DNA of 53,363 bases from Anaerohalosphaeraceae bacterium (GTDB lineage Bacteria; Planctomycetota; Phycisphaerae; Sedimentisphaerales; Anaerohalosphaeraceae): NCBI GenBank assembly GCA_035378985.1, contig DAOSUR010000017.1, forward strand, positions 1-53,363, read 5' to 3'. The translations under genes and the position numbers were made by a program. Below are positions 1 to 9,334 of this stretch, piece after piece. How positions within the stretch are numbered: the first letter of the stretch is position 1; the number at the start of each line of letters is the position of its first letter. The notes under the pieces are model-generated. The model made no database searches. It was given only the letters and a program-made list of their open reading frames with translations, and had not been told where the DNA came from.

Positions 1-1010
1 CCCTGGCCGGCCGGCTTCCAATGGAGATTGAACCATTGCTGCCGAAATTCGAGGCGGGCACGTCCGTCGCCACACGGCAGGCATCCGGCAAAACACTTGA
101 TGCCCTGATGCCGCACCTGCCGCTGGTCATCGGCGGTTCAGCCGACCTGACACCCTCCAACAACACCCGCTTCAAAGGTGCGACAGATTTCCAGAAAAAC
201 AATCTCACAGGCCGCTATATCCGCTGCGGCGTCCGCGAACATGCCATGGCCGCCATTATGAACGGCATGGCCGTCAGCGGTCTGATTCGCCCCTACGGCG
301 GCACCTTTATGGTCTTTTCCGATTATATGCGCGGCGCTTTGCGGGCGGCGTGCCTGTCGAAGTATCCTACCATCTTCGTCTTTACGCACGATACGATCGG
401 GCTGGGTGAAGACGGCCCGACCCATCAGCCCGTTGAGCACCTGGCCTCCCTGCGGGCGATTCCCAACCTGCTGGTGATTCGTCCGGCCGATGCCAACGAA
501 ACCGCCCAGGCCTGGAAATACACCCTCGAACATCGAGATCAGCCCATCGCGCTGGCCCTCACCCGTCAGGGAGTTCCCGTACTCGACCAGAGCAAATACG
601 CCAGTGCCGCCAATCTGGTCAAAGGGGCTTACGTCCTCATCAAGGATGACCGTCCGGAGGTGCTGCTGCTGGGGGCCGGCTCGGAGGTGCACATCGCCCT
701 TCAGGCCCGCGAGATTCTTGCCGCCGAAGGCATTCGTTCGCAGGTTGTTTCGATGCCCTGCTGGGAGCTCTTCGAACGCCAGCCCGCCGCCTACAAAGAA
801 AGCGTCATCCCTTCCTCGGTCAAAGCACGCATTGGTGTTGAAGCCGGCGTGCGGATGGGCTGGGACCGCTGGATTGGTCCGTGGGGCGAGTTTGTGGGGA
901 TGAGCACGTTCGGTGTGTCGGCGCCGTACAAGGTCTGCTACAAAAACTTCGGCATCACGCCGGAGGCCGTCGCCGCCGCCGCTAAAAAATCTCTCGCCGC
1001 GGCAAAATAG
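1..1010 (+). CDS. tkt: Transketolase, C-terminal part (5' end outside window)
   Basis: This is the C-terminal half of a thiamine-diphosphate transketolase, which moves two-carbon ketol units in the non-oxidative pentose phosphate pathway in the cytosol. The frame is already open at base 3 and the first ATG (21) lies inside the protein, so the gene begins upstream of the window. Visible family motifs are GGSADLTPSN, the pyrimidine-domain GVREHAMAAIMNG whose Glu activates the cofactor, THDTIGLGEDGPTHQP, RPADANE, and a normal C-terminal domain ending in an Ala/Lys-rich tail. Stop TAG is at 1008-1010, followed by a strong bidirectional terminator. The long antisense frame across it is a codon-usage shadow. 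Confidence 0.96.
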   Translation, partial: LAGRLPMEIEPLLPKFEAGTSVATRQASGKTLDALMPHLPLVIGGSADLTPSNNTRFKGATDFQKNNLTGRYIRCGVREHAMAAIMNGMAVSGLIRPYGGTFMVFSDYMRGALRAACLSKYPTIFVFTHDTIGLGEDGPTHQPVEHLASLRAIPNLLVIRPADANETAQAWKYTLEHRDQPIALALTRQGVPVLDQSKYASAANLVKGAYVLIKDDRPEVLLLGAGSEVHIALQAREILAAEGIRSQVVSMPCWELFERQPAAYKESVIPSSVKARIGVEAGVRMGWDRWIGPWGEFVGMSTFGVSAPYKVCYKNFGITPEAVAAAAKKSLAAAK

Positions 1011-1033
1011 TAATTCTTCTCGACAATCATAAT

Positions 1034-1070
1034 CAAAAAAAGACCCTGTTTCCCGCAGGGTCTTTTTTTT
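1034..1070. terminator. Bidirectional intrinsic terminator
   Basis: The stem AGACCCTG / CAGGGTCT with a short loop is preceded by a run of A and followed by eight T. It can end both the plus-strand transketolase transcript and the minus-strand GH43 transcript, whose stop codon sits at its right edge. Confidence 0.9.
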
Positions 1071-3825
1071 ACTGACAAAGAAGCCATTCGGCTGCGAGGG
1101 TTTCCAAATCGGCCAAATCGACCTGCCCGCTCTGATTGCGGTCGGCGCCCATACACCAGTCCGGCCCGGCGCAATCGGCCGAAAGCCAATGTTCCGCCAA
1201 AACCGCAAGGCCGTTCATCCCATTGCCCGGCAGGACCCATGTCTGCGGCGGCGTCAGGACATTCAGCACAGCCCCCTGACAGCTGCTGTTGACAATCGTT
1301 CCCAGATTCGTGAGGGTACTGACCGTAATTTCGCGCCCGTTCAAATCCAGAACCGCTCCTGACTCAATTGTCAGGTCCGTCGAAGTCGGCAAAGCCAGGT
1401 CAGCCCCCATCTTCAGGGTGCCCGCCAGAATGCGTGTAGCCCCGGTGTAGGTGCACGGGCCTGCTAACGTCACCATTCCGGCGCCGCCCTTGGCGAGGTG
1501 TCCATCGCCGCTGATTGCCCCGCTGACAATCAAATCCCCCGCCTGCGCAGCCAGCAAATACCGCCTGCCTCCCGCCAGCTGAAGCGGCATCCCAATCGTC
1601 TGCATAAAAGGCGACTCGTTGACAATATCCCCCAGCAGCATAATTCGGTTTCCCGAAAGGGTAAAACTTCCCGCCGTATTCAGGAACCGAATCCCGTTGA
1701 CCTGCTTGTCGGCTGCCAGATTGTTGTTCGCTGCCGTCTGAAGCGTCCCGCCGAACAGCAGATTATCCGCCCCATACGAGGGTACATCCCAGTTGGCAAT
1801 CTCAGACCAATCTCCGGATACGCCGCCGCCCGTCCACACACGGGCATTCGGCGAGGCCGCCTGCTGGGTAAACCGCCACTGCTGAGCCAGCGTATGAAGC
1901 CATCGCCACTGACGCGTGTAAGACCCACTGGTCGAGCCGGCAACCGATACGGCTTTGGCCGTAATCTTATTGAGAATGCGGAAAGAGCTGTCCGTGAGCG
2001 GTTCAATCGCCCACTTCTGTGCATCATTGTTCAAGTCCGTCCATTGGCGGATATACTCACCATCCGAAAACGAACCGTTCCGCAAATCGACCGGCAGACT
2101 GCTGGCGACATTAACAATTTTCGTATAGCCGTCAAACGTCGGGATAAACCGCCACTTCTGAAGATTCGACCCGTTCCAGTCGGCCAGTGCCAACCGCGTG
2201 CCTGAACTGGTATTGGCCACTGAAGCCGGCAGCCCGCCGTACTGCATCTCCATCGAATACATCCCCGCCGGCGTCAGCCAGAAACACTGATGCCCCGGCT
2301 GTGACGAATCCCAGCCGCCCACGTCGAGCGAAGCCCCGACCGCATTTTGTGCACCAGCGACCTCCAGCGCCATCGACGTGGCGACATTCAGCATTCGAAA
2401 GCCGCGGTTGTTTGTCTGAACAACATACCACCGATGGGCATTGTTTGTGCTGCTGTAAGGCACCAGTTTGACCGGCTTGCCCGGCCCATAAATATTGCTC
2501 GGGTTTCCGTCCGGACTAACAACCGCCAACACCTTGCCGTTGGCCAGACAGGTAATTTTATACTGATTGAGCCCCACCCGTGTAAACGTCCAGATTTGGT
2601 CCGTCCCGCCCTTCCAGGTGTTCATCTGCACCGTGTCGGTATAGGCATCCGTCGCCTCCAGATAAAGGCCCCCTGCCGGCGCACCCGGGTCCCGGTTCAT
2701 TCCGCAGACAATCGCATAGTTTCCATCCGGCAGATTCCAGCCGGCCCGCGGCCAGCCGTCATCCCCCCAAATCAGCGTACGAAGCCCGAGCTTGGCTATC
2801 CCGTTGTCATCGGCATCATAGAAATGAAATGAGAACATCTCCAGCCCGTCCTGAGCGGTGAAAATCCCGATATGACCCGGCCCGATTTCCCGCCCAACCG
2901 AGCCCAGCTCCGGTTTTGGCGAGCCGTCTGTATTGTAATTAGCCGTATAATCCCGTCCCAAAAACAGCGAGCCGGTATCCTGCGTGAGAACATTGATTCC
3001 ATCCCGGTCGAAATACGGCCCCGTGATATTCGCGGCCCGTGCATAGCGGATAAAATACGTGCTGTTCACGCCCGCACAGCAGCGTTCCTGATTGAAAAAC
3101 AGATAATAATAGCCGTCCTTATAATAAAGATAAGCTGCCTCAATCCATGCCCGCGCCAGCTGCGTCGGGGTCGTTCCGCTTTTGACCTTGCCGGTAGCAG
3201 GGTCTATCTGATAGAGCCAAATACCCCCATATATCCAGCCGTTTGTGCTCGGATGTCCGAATGACCCGGCCGCCAGCCACAGATTGCCGGCCGTGTCAAA
3301 CAAAAGTGCCGGATCGATGCTCCGCCGATAATCCGTGCACAAACTCGTCCACAAAACAGAACCCTGGTCCACCCAATCTCGATTCAAAATGTTCGAACCA
3401 ATCGCCAGCCCGCAGACGGATTGTTCCGTACAATTATAGTCATAACACATATTGCGGGAATAATAGAGATAATATAAATCCCCGACTTTAATGATGTCCG
3501 GCGCCCACAGATTCCACGGCCCGCTTCCCTCACACGTAGCCAAATAAGATGCCATATAAGGGGGAACACCGCTGGAATAACTGAAAGGCCGAGTACCGGA
3601 ATACCACGTGACCAAATCTGTTGAATAACGACTTAACAAGTTATTTCCGGTCGAGAAATACCAGTAGCGGCCGTCTTCGTAAATAATTGTGGACGGGTCA
3701 TGACAAGTAATTGTGCCTGTAATTTCCAGACCATAAGCCGAAGAAAACAAAGAGAGGATGAACAGCAAAGAAAAAAAATGTCGTTTTACTGCTCGGGTGC
3801 CTGCTTTGCCTGCCTGCCTTGTCAT
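1069..3825 (-). CDS. Secreted GH43-type arabinanase-like enzyme with ricin-lectin, beta-strand repeat and dockerin-like modules
   Basis: Predicted secreted enzyme acting on arabinan or xylan side chains. The ATG at 3825 is preferred over the in-frame one at 3864 because a GGGGGG ribosome-binding stretch precedes it and it gives a clean signal peptide (basic start, hydrophobic core, SSAYG). Domains in order: GH43 five-blade propeller (about 40-335) with catalytic-type Asp in CHDPSTI, second Asp in SIDPALLFD, acid Glu in WIEAAYLYYKDG and GPGHIGIF; ricin-type beta-trefoil carbohydrate-binding repeats (about 370-660); an autotransporter-associated beta-strand repeat region (VWTGGG... GAGMVTLAGPCTYTGATRILAGTL); and a C-terminal dockerin-like module (DRNQSGQVDLADLETLAAEWL). 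It is divergent from the PL1 lyase, suggesting a shared pectin/arabinan role. Exact linkage specificity cannot be read from sequence. Confidence 0.88.
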   Translation of the reverse strand: MTRQAGKAGTRAVKRHFFSLLFILSLFSSAYGLEITGTITCHDPSTIIYEDGRYWYFSTGNNLLSRYSTDLVTWYSGTRPFSYSSGVPPYMASYLATCEGSGPWNLWAPDIIKVGDLYYLYYSRNMCYDYNCTEQSVCGLAIGSNILNRDWVDQGSVLWTSLCTDYRRSIDPALLFDTAGNLWLAAGSFGHPSTNGWIYGGIWLYQIDPATGKVKSGTTPTQLARAWIEAAYLYYKDGYYYLFFNQERCCAGVNSTYFIRYARAANITGPYFDRDGINVLTQDTGSLFLGRDYTANYNTDGSPKPELGSVGREIGPGHIGIFTAQDGLEMFSFHFYDADDNGIAKLGLRTLIWGDDGWPRAGWNLPDGNYAIVCGMNRDPGAPAGGLYLEATDAYTDTVQMNTWKGGTDQIWTFTRVGLNQYKITCLANGKVLAVVSPDGNPSNIYGPGKPVKLVPYSSTNNAHRWYVVQTNNRGFRMLNVATSMALEVAGAQNAVGASLDVGGWDSSQPGHQCFWLTPAGMYSMEMQYGGLPASVANTSSGTRLALADWNGSNLQKWRFIPTFDGYTKIVNVASSLPVDLRNGSFSDGEYIRQWTDLNNDAQKWAIEPLTDSSFRILNKITAKAVSVAGSTSGSYTRQWRWLHTLAQQWRFTQQAASPNARVWTGGGVSGDWSEIANWDVPSYGADNLLFGGTLQTAANNNLAADKQVNGIRFLNTAGSFTLSGNRIMLLGDIVNESPFMQTIGMPLQLAGGRRYLLAAQAGDLIVSGAISGDGHLAKGGAGMVTLAGPCTYTGATRILAGTLKMGADLALPTSTDLTIESGAVLDLNGREITVSTLTNLGTIVNSSCQGAVLNVLTPPQTWVLPGNGMNGLAVLAEHWLSADCAGPDWCMGADRNQSGQVDLADLETLAAEWLLCQ

Positions 3826-3950
3826 TTTGCCTGACCCCCCTAAAATAAGGTTTCCATCAATCATATACCAATTATTGTATGAAATTAGACAATTTTTTAG
3901 AAAAATGAAAAAGATATACCCTGTCCGGATACAGCATATATAGTTTTTTC

Positions 3951-3979
3951 TTGTCTTCCTGTTCTCTTTTCCTTATAAT
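3951..3979 (+). promoter_or_regulatory. Sigma-70-like promoter for the pectate lyase gene
   Basis: TTGTCT at 3951-3956 and TATAAT at 3974-3979 with a 17-base spacer, about 110 bases before the lyase start codon. On the opposite strand a weaker TTGTCT at 3887-3892 could begin the GH43 promoter. Confidence 0.6.
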
Positions 3980-4091
3980 TCTCTTTGGATTTGATTATTG
4001 GGTTCGGGGGCGTTTGTGAGCACCCTTACAGGCAGGCCGACATGCCAGCAGAACCGCCAGAAAATCCTTTCAGCACCGCAGGGAGTTGAGA

Positions 4092-7000
4092 ATGCAAAAG
4101 ACCGGCAAGTTGACGGTGTCCATTCTTCTTTTTTCTCTTTTTTCCGCGCAGGCCTTTTCCATCCCCCTGGCTTTTCCGGGAGCGGAGGGGGCCGGGCGTT
4201 TTGCCGCTGGCGGACGCGGCGGAACCGTCTATGAAGTCACCAACCTGAACAACAGCGGACCGGGCTCGATTGTCGATGCCGTCAGTCAGCCCAACCGCAC
4301 GATTGTCTTTCGGGTCTCCGGAACGATTGAACTGGGGGACGTTATCCTGCGGCCCAAGTCCAACACCACCATCGCCGGCCAGACCGCCCCGGGCGACGGC
4401 ATCTGCATCAAAGGCCGCATCTACCTAAGCAGCGCCGACAACGTCATTATTCGCTACATTCGGGTGCGCGTCGACGCGGGCGGCGCAAATTCCAGCGGGG
4501 ATGCCATCGACATCGCCGGCGGCAGCAACATCATCATCGACCACGTCAGCGCCTCCTATGCACGGGACGAGACTATCTCCTGTCAGGACGGCTCCAACAA
4601 CGTCACCGTTCAGTGGTGCATCCTCAGTGAGGCCCTGACCTTCGAAAATCACAGCTACGGTTCTCTGATTCGCGGCCAGTACGGAGAACGGAAATCCTAT
4701 CACCACAATCTGTATGCCCATAACAAAGGGCGGAATCCCCGTCCGGGCAACTACACCAAAATCGCATCCGACCCGGACGGGCTTTACTTCGACTTCCGCA
4801 ATAATGTAGTCTATAACTGGTCCGGCACGCATCCGGGTTATAATGCCGACACAGATACAATGAGCCGCTATAACTTCGTCGGCAATGTCTTTATCTGCGG
4901 ACCTGGCTCCTCCGGAAACAAGGCCTTCAAAGAAGACTGCAAATATGCCTACGCCTACTGGGCCGGCAATGCCCACGGAGCCAATTACAATACCGTTACC
5001 ATCTATCCCAATCAGTGGGATTTGGTCACATTCAACGGGTTTACATCCGCCGAAATTGATGCCTACAAGGCCCGCTCTTACGAAATTCCTATGGAGCCGG
5101 TAACCACCACCTCCGCCTATCAGGCCCTTCAGGACGTCCTGGCTTCCGCCGGAGCCAGTCTGGTCCGCGACCCCGTAGACCAAAGAATTGTCAGCGATGT
5201 TATCAACGGCACCGGGTCTTTCGTTTACAATACCCCCCTTCCGACCGACCCGCCGGAGGTGCTGAACCGCTTCTGGCCGCCGCTGGCTTCCGCACCGGCC
5301 CCGACAGACAGTGATCACGACGGAATGCCGGACTGCTGGGAAACGGCCAACGGGCTGAATCCCTCCAATCCCGCCGACCGAAATTCCTACACGCTTGACC
5401 CGGATTACACAAATCTGGAAGTCTATCTGAACTGGCTGGTGCAGGGCGATACCCAGCCGCCCGCCGCTCCGACGGGACTGACGGCCGCCGCCGGCGAAAA
5501 TATCGTCCAGCTCGCCTGGAATCCCAATACAGAACCCGACCTGGCCGGCTACAATCTGTATCGCTTTACAGTTTCCGGCAGCGGATACGTCAAACTCAAC
5601 GGCATCCTCCTGACCAGTCCTGCCTATACGGATACCAATGTGAGCAACGGCACCACCTATTATTATGTAGTTACGGCCGTGGATACATCAGCCAATGAAT
5701 CCATCCATTCGGTTCAGGTTTCTGCCTCACCGATGGACCTGACGCCCCCGGCGCCGCCGGCCGGTCTGTGGGCACGGATTGAAAACGGTACCGTGCTGCT
5801 GGACTGGCTGGACAATACCGAAGCGGATTGGGCCGCCTACAGCGTCTATCGGGCCGTCGGTCCAACAGGGGACTATATCCTCCTGACGAATTCCGGCATA
5901 ACCGAGTCGGCCTTCCTCGATACCGACGTCTCTGCCGGTCTAACCTATTATTATGCTGTGACGGCAAAGGACATTTACGGCAACGAATCGGATACGCTCT
6001 ATGAAGTCCCCGTTACAATCAGCACAACGGCAATGGGACGAATCCTGCGGGAAACCTGGACCGGAATCGCCGGCGGCACGGTCAGCCATCTGACCGCCCA
6101 TCCGCTGTATCCGAACGCTCCGTCCGGGCGCGACTGGCCGGCCAATCTCGAAGGCCCGACCAACTGGGCGGATTCCTATGGGACCCGCATCCGCGGCTAT
6201 CTGCATCCGCCCGCTTCGGGATGGTACACCTTCTATATCGCCGCCGACAGTGAGGCCCAGCTGCGGCTCAGTACGGACGGCTCGCCGGCCAACGCCGCTC
6301 TGATTGCCTCTGTGTCCGGCGGAACCGCCCCGCGTCAATGGGACCAATCCCCCTCGCAGCGGTCTGCTCCGATTTTCCTGACTGCCGAAGGCAAATACTT
6401 CATCGAGGTTCTCCACAAAGAAGACAGCGGTTCCGATCATCTGGCTGTCGCCTGGGAAGGCCCCGGGCTGAACCGGCAGGTCATTGCCGGACAGTATCTG
6501 TCGCCGTGGTTTGTCGGGCTGTATGGAGACACAAACGCCGATGAGTGGGTCGATATCGACGACCTGCCCGCCTTTGCCTCAGCCTGGCTGGAAACCGACT
6601 GCGCCGAAAGCTCCGCCTGGGACCTCAACGGCGACTGTGCCGTGGACCTGTACGAATTCAGCATTCTGGCGGGGAACTGGATGCTCGATATCCATCCGCT
6701 TTTGCCGCCGGCGAATCTGACCGCCGAGGCCGATGACGGCGCCGTGCTGCTCGATTGGGATGACAGCGCCGAAGCCTCCGTCATTGGATACAATGTGTAC
6801 CGTTCGACAACTTCCGGCGGCGGTTATACGAAACTGAATGCTTCCCCGGTTTTGTCCTCCGATTACTTTGACGACAGCGTCCAGAACGGCATCCCGTATT
6901 ACTATGTTGTGACAGCCGTCAGCAGCGGCGGGGAATCCGCCTTTTCAAACGAGGTGTCGGCTCTGCCCAATCCCCCCAACTCCGTCCTTGTTATTCAGGA

Positions 7001-7403
7001 AAATGAAGCCGGTTTCTGCGGGGTCGAAGGGGTAATTGAAAACGAACACGCCGGCTACACCGGCAGCGGTTATGCCAATACCGACAATGCCGTCGGCAAG
7101 GGCATTACCTACCGCATTCGCATTGCAGCCGGCGGCCTTTATACGTTTGTCTGGCGGTTTGCCAACGGCAGCACAGCCGCCCGTCCGGCCAATCTGCTCA
7201 TCAACGGCACAGCCGCCGTATCCGGCATCGCCTTTCCGGTGACGGGGGCCTGGACAAGCTGGAGCACAACCGCAGCAGCTCAGGTCTCTTTGCCGGCGGG
7301 CACGTACACGGTGCGTCTGGAAGCGACGGCCTCCGGCGGCCTGGCGAACATCGACTCCATGACCGTTACCGGCCCCAACCTCCAGCCCGCTGCCTGCCCA
7401 TAA
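4092..7403 (+). CDS. Secreted multidomain pectate lyase (PL1)
   Basis: Predicted extracellular pectate lyase cleaving polygalacturonate by beta-elimination. The ATG at 4092 follows GGGAG by 6 bases; the TTG at 4086 is less likely. A signal peptide (SILLFSLFSAQAFS) is followed by the PL1 hallmark FPGAEGAGRFAAGGRGG, a right-handed beta-helix with IIDHVSASYARDE and the arginine motif RNPRPG (about 25-430), and a Ca-binding stretch DSDHDGMPD. Further modules: fibronectin III (about 455-550 and 550-643), PA14 (about 646-806), an internal dockerin-like module (about 808-866, LPAFASAWL and FSILAGNWM), a third fibronectin III (868-960), and a C-terminal CBM35/CBM6-like beta-sandwich (970-1100). At about 1103 residues it is far longer than the roughly 400 residues of simple PL1 enzymes because of the added binding modules. 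Confidence 0.92.
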   Translation: MQKTGKLTVSILLFSLFSAQAFSIPLAFPGAEGAGRFAAGGRGGTVYEVTNLNNSGPGSIVDAVSQPNRTIVFRVSGTIELGDVILRPKSNTTIAGQTAPGDGICIKGRIYLSSADNVIIRYIRVRVDAGGANSSGDAIDIAGGSNIIIDHVSASYARDETISCQDGSNNVTVQWCILSEALTFENHSYGSLIRGQYGERKSYHHNLYAHNKGRNPRPGNYTKIASDPDGLYFDFRNNVVYNWSGTHPGYNADTDTMSRYNFVGNVFICGPGSSGNKAFKEDCKYAYAYWAGNAHGANYNTVTIYPNQWDLVTFNGFTSAEIDAYKARSYEIPMEPVTTTSAYQALQDVLASAGASLVRDPVDQRIVSDVINGTGSFVYNTPLPTDPPEVLNRFWPPLASAPAPTDSDHDGMPDCWETANGLNPSNPADRNSYTLDPDYTNLEVYLNWLVQGDTQPPAAPTGLTAAAGENIVQLAWNPNTEPDLAGYNLYRFTVSGSGYVKLNGILLTSPAYTDTNVSNGTTYYYVVTAVDTSANESIHSVQVSASPMDLTPPAPPAGLWARIENGTVLLDWLDNTEADWAAYSVYRAVGPTGDYILLTNSGITESAFLDTDVSAGLTYYYAVTAKDIYGNESDTLYEVPVTISTTAMGRILRETWTGIAGGTVSHLTAHPLYPNAPSGRDWPANLEGPTNWADSYGTRIRGYLHPPASGWYTFYIAADSEAQLRLSTDGSPANAALIASVSGGTAPRQWDQSPSQRSAPIFLTAEGKYFIEVLHKEDSGSDHLAVAWEGPGLNRQVIAGQYLSPWFVGLYGDTNADEWVDIDDLPAFASAWLETDCAESSAWDLNGDCAVDLYEFSILAGNWMLDIHPLLPPANLTAEADDGAVLLDWDDSAEASVIGYNVYRSTTSGGGYTKLNASPVLSSDYFDDSVQNGIPYYYVVTAVSSGGESAFSNEVSALPNPPNSVLVIQENEAGFCGVEGVIENEHAGYTGSGYANTDNAVGKGITYRIRIAAGGLYTFVWRFANGSTAARPANLLINGTAAVSGIAFPVTGAWTSWSTTAAAQVSLPAGTYTVRLEATASGGLANIDSMTVTGPNLQPAACP

Positions 7404-7577
7404 AAACAGCATACCCTGCGCCGATCTGCGTCAGGAACCTCCTTGGCGGAAATGCCGCTGGTGCGAAAGCAGAGAAGGCCGTTCAAAAATTCTCCTTTTC
7501 TTTGCCGAAGCCCTTGTTTTTTCCCGGATTGCCGATAGAGTAAACGGCATCATCCACAGAAACGAAAGGGCCTGACT

Positions 7578-8672
7578 ATGGCAAAGAAAATCAAACGAAT
7601 CGCCGTCCTGACCGGCGGCGGCGACTGTCCCGGTCTGAACGCCGTCATCCGCGCCGTCACCAAAACCGCCATCAACAAGTATGGCCTGGAGGTGTACGGG
7701 GTCGAAGACGCCTATCTGGGGCTGATTGAAAACCGCATCCGTCCGCTCACTTTTGACGACGTGAGCAACATCCTCACGCTGGGCGGCACGATTCTGGGCT
7801 CCTCCAACAAAACCAATCCTTTCGCTTATCCGATGCCCATCGGCAAGACCGTCCGCAATCGCGACGTGTCCGATTTGTGCATCGCCAACCTCGAAAAGCA
7901 CGGCATCGAGGCGATGATTTGCATCGGCGGAGACGGCACAATGGCCTCCGCCGCCGCCTTTGCCAAAAAGGGCCTGACAGTCATGGGCGTGCCGAAAACC
8001 ATCGACAACGATGTGTACGGCACGGACCTGACGTTCGGCTTCAACACCGCCGTAACAACCGCCGCCGAGGCTATCGACAAGATTCACACAACCGCCAGTT
8101 CGCACCACCGCGTGATGATTGTCGAGGTGATGGGCCGCTATGCAGGCTGGATTGCCCTGCATGCCGGCGCCGCAGGCGGAGCTGATGTGATTCTGATTCC
8201 CGAAATTCCCTACGACCTGAACCGCGTGGCGGAAGTCGTCCTGGCCCGTTCGCGCAAAGGCCGCCGCTTCAGCATCATCTCCATCGCCGAAGGCGCCAAA
8301 CCCAAAGGCGGAAAAATGGTCGTCTTCAAAAAGGAATCCGACAGCCCCGACCCGATTCGGCTGGGCGGCGTCTCGTACGTGCTGGCCGAGCAGCTGTCCA
8401 AAATGACGGGGCTGTCCTGCCGCGGCGTCAACCTCGGTCATCTTCAGCGCGGCGGCACCCCCACCCCCTTTGACCGCAACATGGGCACCCAGTTCGGCTA
8501 TTACGCCCTCGAACTGCTGATGAAGGGGGTCCAAAACCACCTGGTCATCTGGAAAAACGGTTCGCTCGGCTCGATTCCCCTCAGCCGCGCGGCCGGCAAA
8601 ATCAAAACCGTTCCGCTCAAAGACCCGCTGATTGCCGCCGCCAAAGCCGTCGGAACCAGTTTTGGTGTCTAA
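7578..8672 (+). CDS. pfkA: 6-phosphofructokinase, mixed-motif (group III type)
   Basis: Phosphorylates fructose 6-phosphate to the 1,6-bisphosphate in glycolysis. Family signatures: GGGDCPGLN near the start, GGDGT (117-121), PKTIDND (139-145), MGRYAGWIAL and GRRFSIISIAEGAK; length 364 fits. The residue after the GGD Asp is Gly (as in ATP enzymes), but the next loop has Lys140 (as in PPi enzymes), so the phosphoryl donor cannot be assigned with certainty; this combination is known from group III enzymes. The ATG is preceded by AAAGGG. The coaB-like gene starts 11 bases after the stop, so they are probably co-transcribed. Confidence 0.93.
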   Translation: MAKKIKRIAVLTGGGDCPGLNAVIRAVTKTAINKYGLEVYGVEDAYLGLIENRIRPLTFDDVSNILTLGGTILGSSNKTNPFAYPMPIGKTVRNRDVSDLCIANLEKHGIEAMICIGGDGTMASAAAFAKKGLTVMGVPKTIDNDVYGTDLTFGFNTAVTTAAEAIDKIHTTASSHHRVMIVEVMGRYAGWIALHAGAAGGADVILIPEIPYDLNRVAEVVLARSRKGRRFSIISIAEGAKPKGGKMVVFKKESDSPDPIRLGGVSYVLAEQLSKMTGLSCRGVNLGHLQRGGTPTPFDRNMGTQFGYYALELLMKGVQNHLVIWKNGSLGSIPLSRAAGKIKTVPLKDPLIAAAKAVGTSFGV

Positions 8673-8683
8673 AGCAAACCAAT

Positions 8684-9334
8684 ATGGCTGCACCGAAAAA
8701 GAAACGGCGAATTCTTATCACAGCCGGCGGCACGCGGGAATACATTGACCCGGTCCGCTTTCTGTCTAACGCCGGCAGCGGACAGATGGGCTATGCCCTG
8801 GCCCGTGCGGCCCTGCGAGCCGGCCACCATGTAACCCTGATTTCGGCCCCGACGACTCTTAAGCCCCCGGCTCAGGCCGAACTCCTTCGCGTCGTCTCCT
8901 GCGAGGATATGTTCCGGGCCGTGAAAGATAAGTTTCCCAAAAGTGATTGCCTGATTATGACGGCGGCCGTGTCGGACTACACACCGGTCAAAAAAGAAAA
9001 AACCAAGATGAAAAAGGGCAAGAGAATCCTGACGCTCCGGCTCAAACCGACGCCCGATATCCTGGCCTGGGCGGGCCGGCACAAAAAAAAAGGACAGATT
9101 CTGGTCGGGTTCGCCCTCGAGGACAAAAATCTCAAACAAAACGCCGAGCAGAAACTTCTCAAGAAAAATCTTGATTTGATTGTTGCCAACAAACCGGACG
9201 CCATCGGCGCCGAGCAGTCCGCCGTCTTCCTGAAAACCCCGTCCGGTCCCTGGCTGGCCCTGCCTTATCAAAGCAAGCAGCGCACCGCCGGCTGCATCAT
9301 TCGGACAATAGAAAAACTCTTTGCGGCCAATTAA
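8684..9334 (+). CDS. coaB: Phosphopantothenate-cysteine ligase (monofunctional CoaB)
   Basis: Predicted to join phosphopantothenate and cysteine in coenzyme A synthesis. Supporting motifs: ITAGGTREYIDPVRFLSNAG with GSGQMGYALA, TAAVSDYTP, KPTPDIL, LVGFALE and ANKPDAIGAE. At 216 residues it covers only the CoaB half; the CoaC decarboxylase domain usually fused at the N-terminus is absent and must be encoded elsewhere. No convincing Shine-Dalgarno is seen, and the short gap after pfkA suggests translational coupling. Its last four bases overlap the convergent pyrE stop. Confidence 0.88.
   Translation: MAAPKKKRRILITAGGTREYIDPVRFLSNAGSGQMGYALARAALRAGHHVTLISAPTTLKPPAQAELLRVVSCEDMFRAVKDKFPKSDCLIMTAAVSDYTPVKKEKTKMKKGKRILTLRLKPTPDILAWAGRHKKKGQILVGFALEDKNLKQNAEQKLLKKNLDLIVANKPDAIGAEQSAVFLKTPSGPWLALPYQSKQRTAGCIIRTIEKLFAAN

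Noticed and set aside
138..1208. A 356-residue ORF antisense to transketolase
   Set aside because: Low-complexity Gly/Arg/Phe composition, no family similarity, and it spans the terminator; transketolase on the other strand is certain.
4425..5318. A 297-residue ORF antisense to the pectate lyase
   Set aside because: Val/Gly/Ile-rich translation of the antisense of a beta-helix; no independent support.
7431..8693. A 420-residue ORF antisense to pfkA
   Set aside because: It is in register with the real gene and exists only because TTA, CTA and TCA codons are rare.
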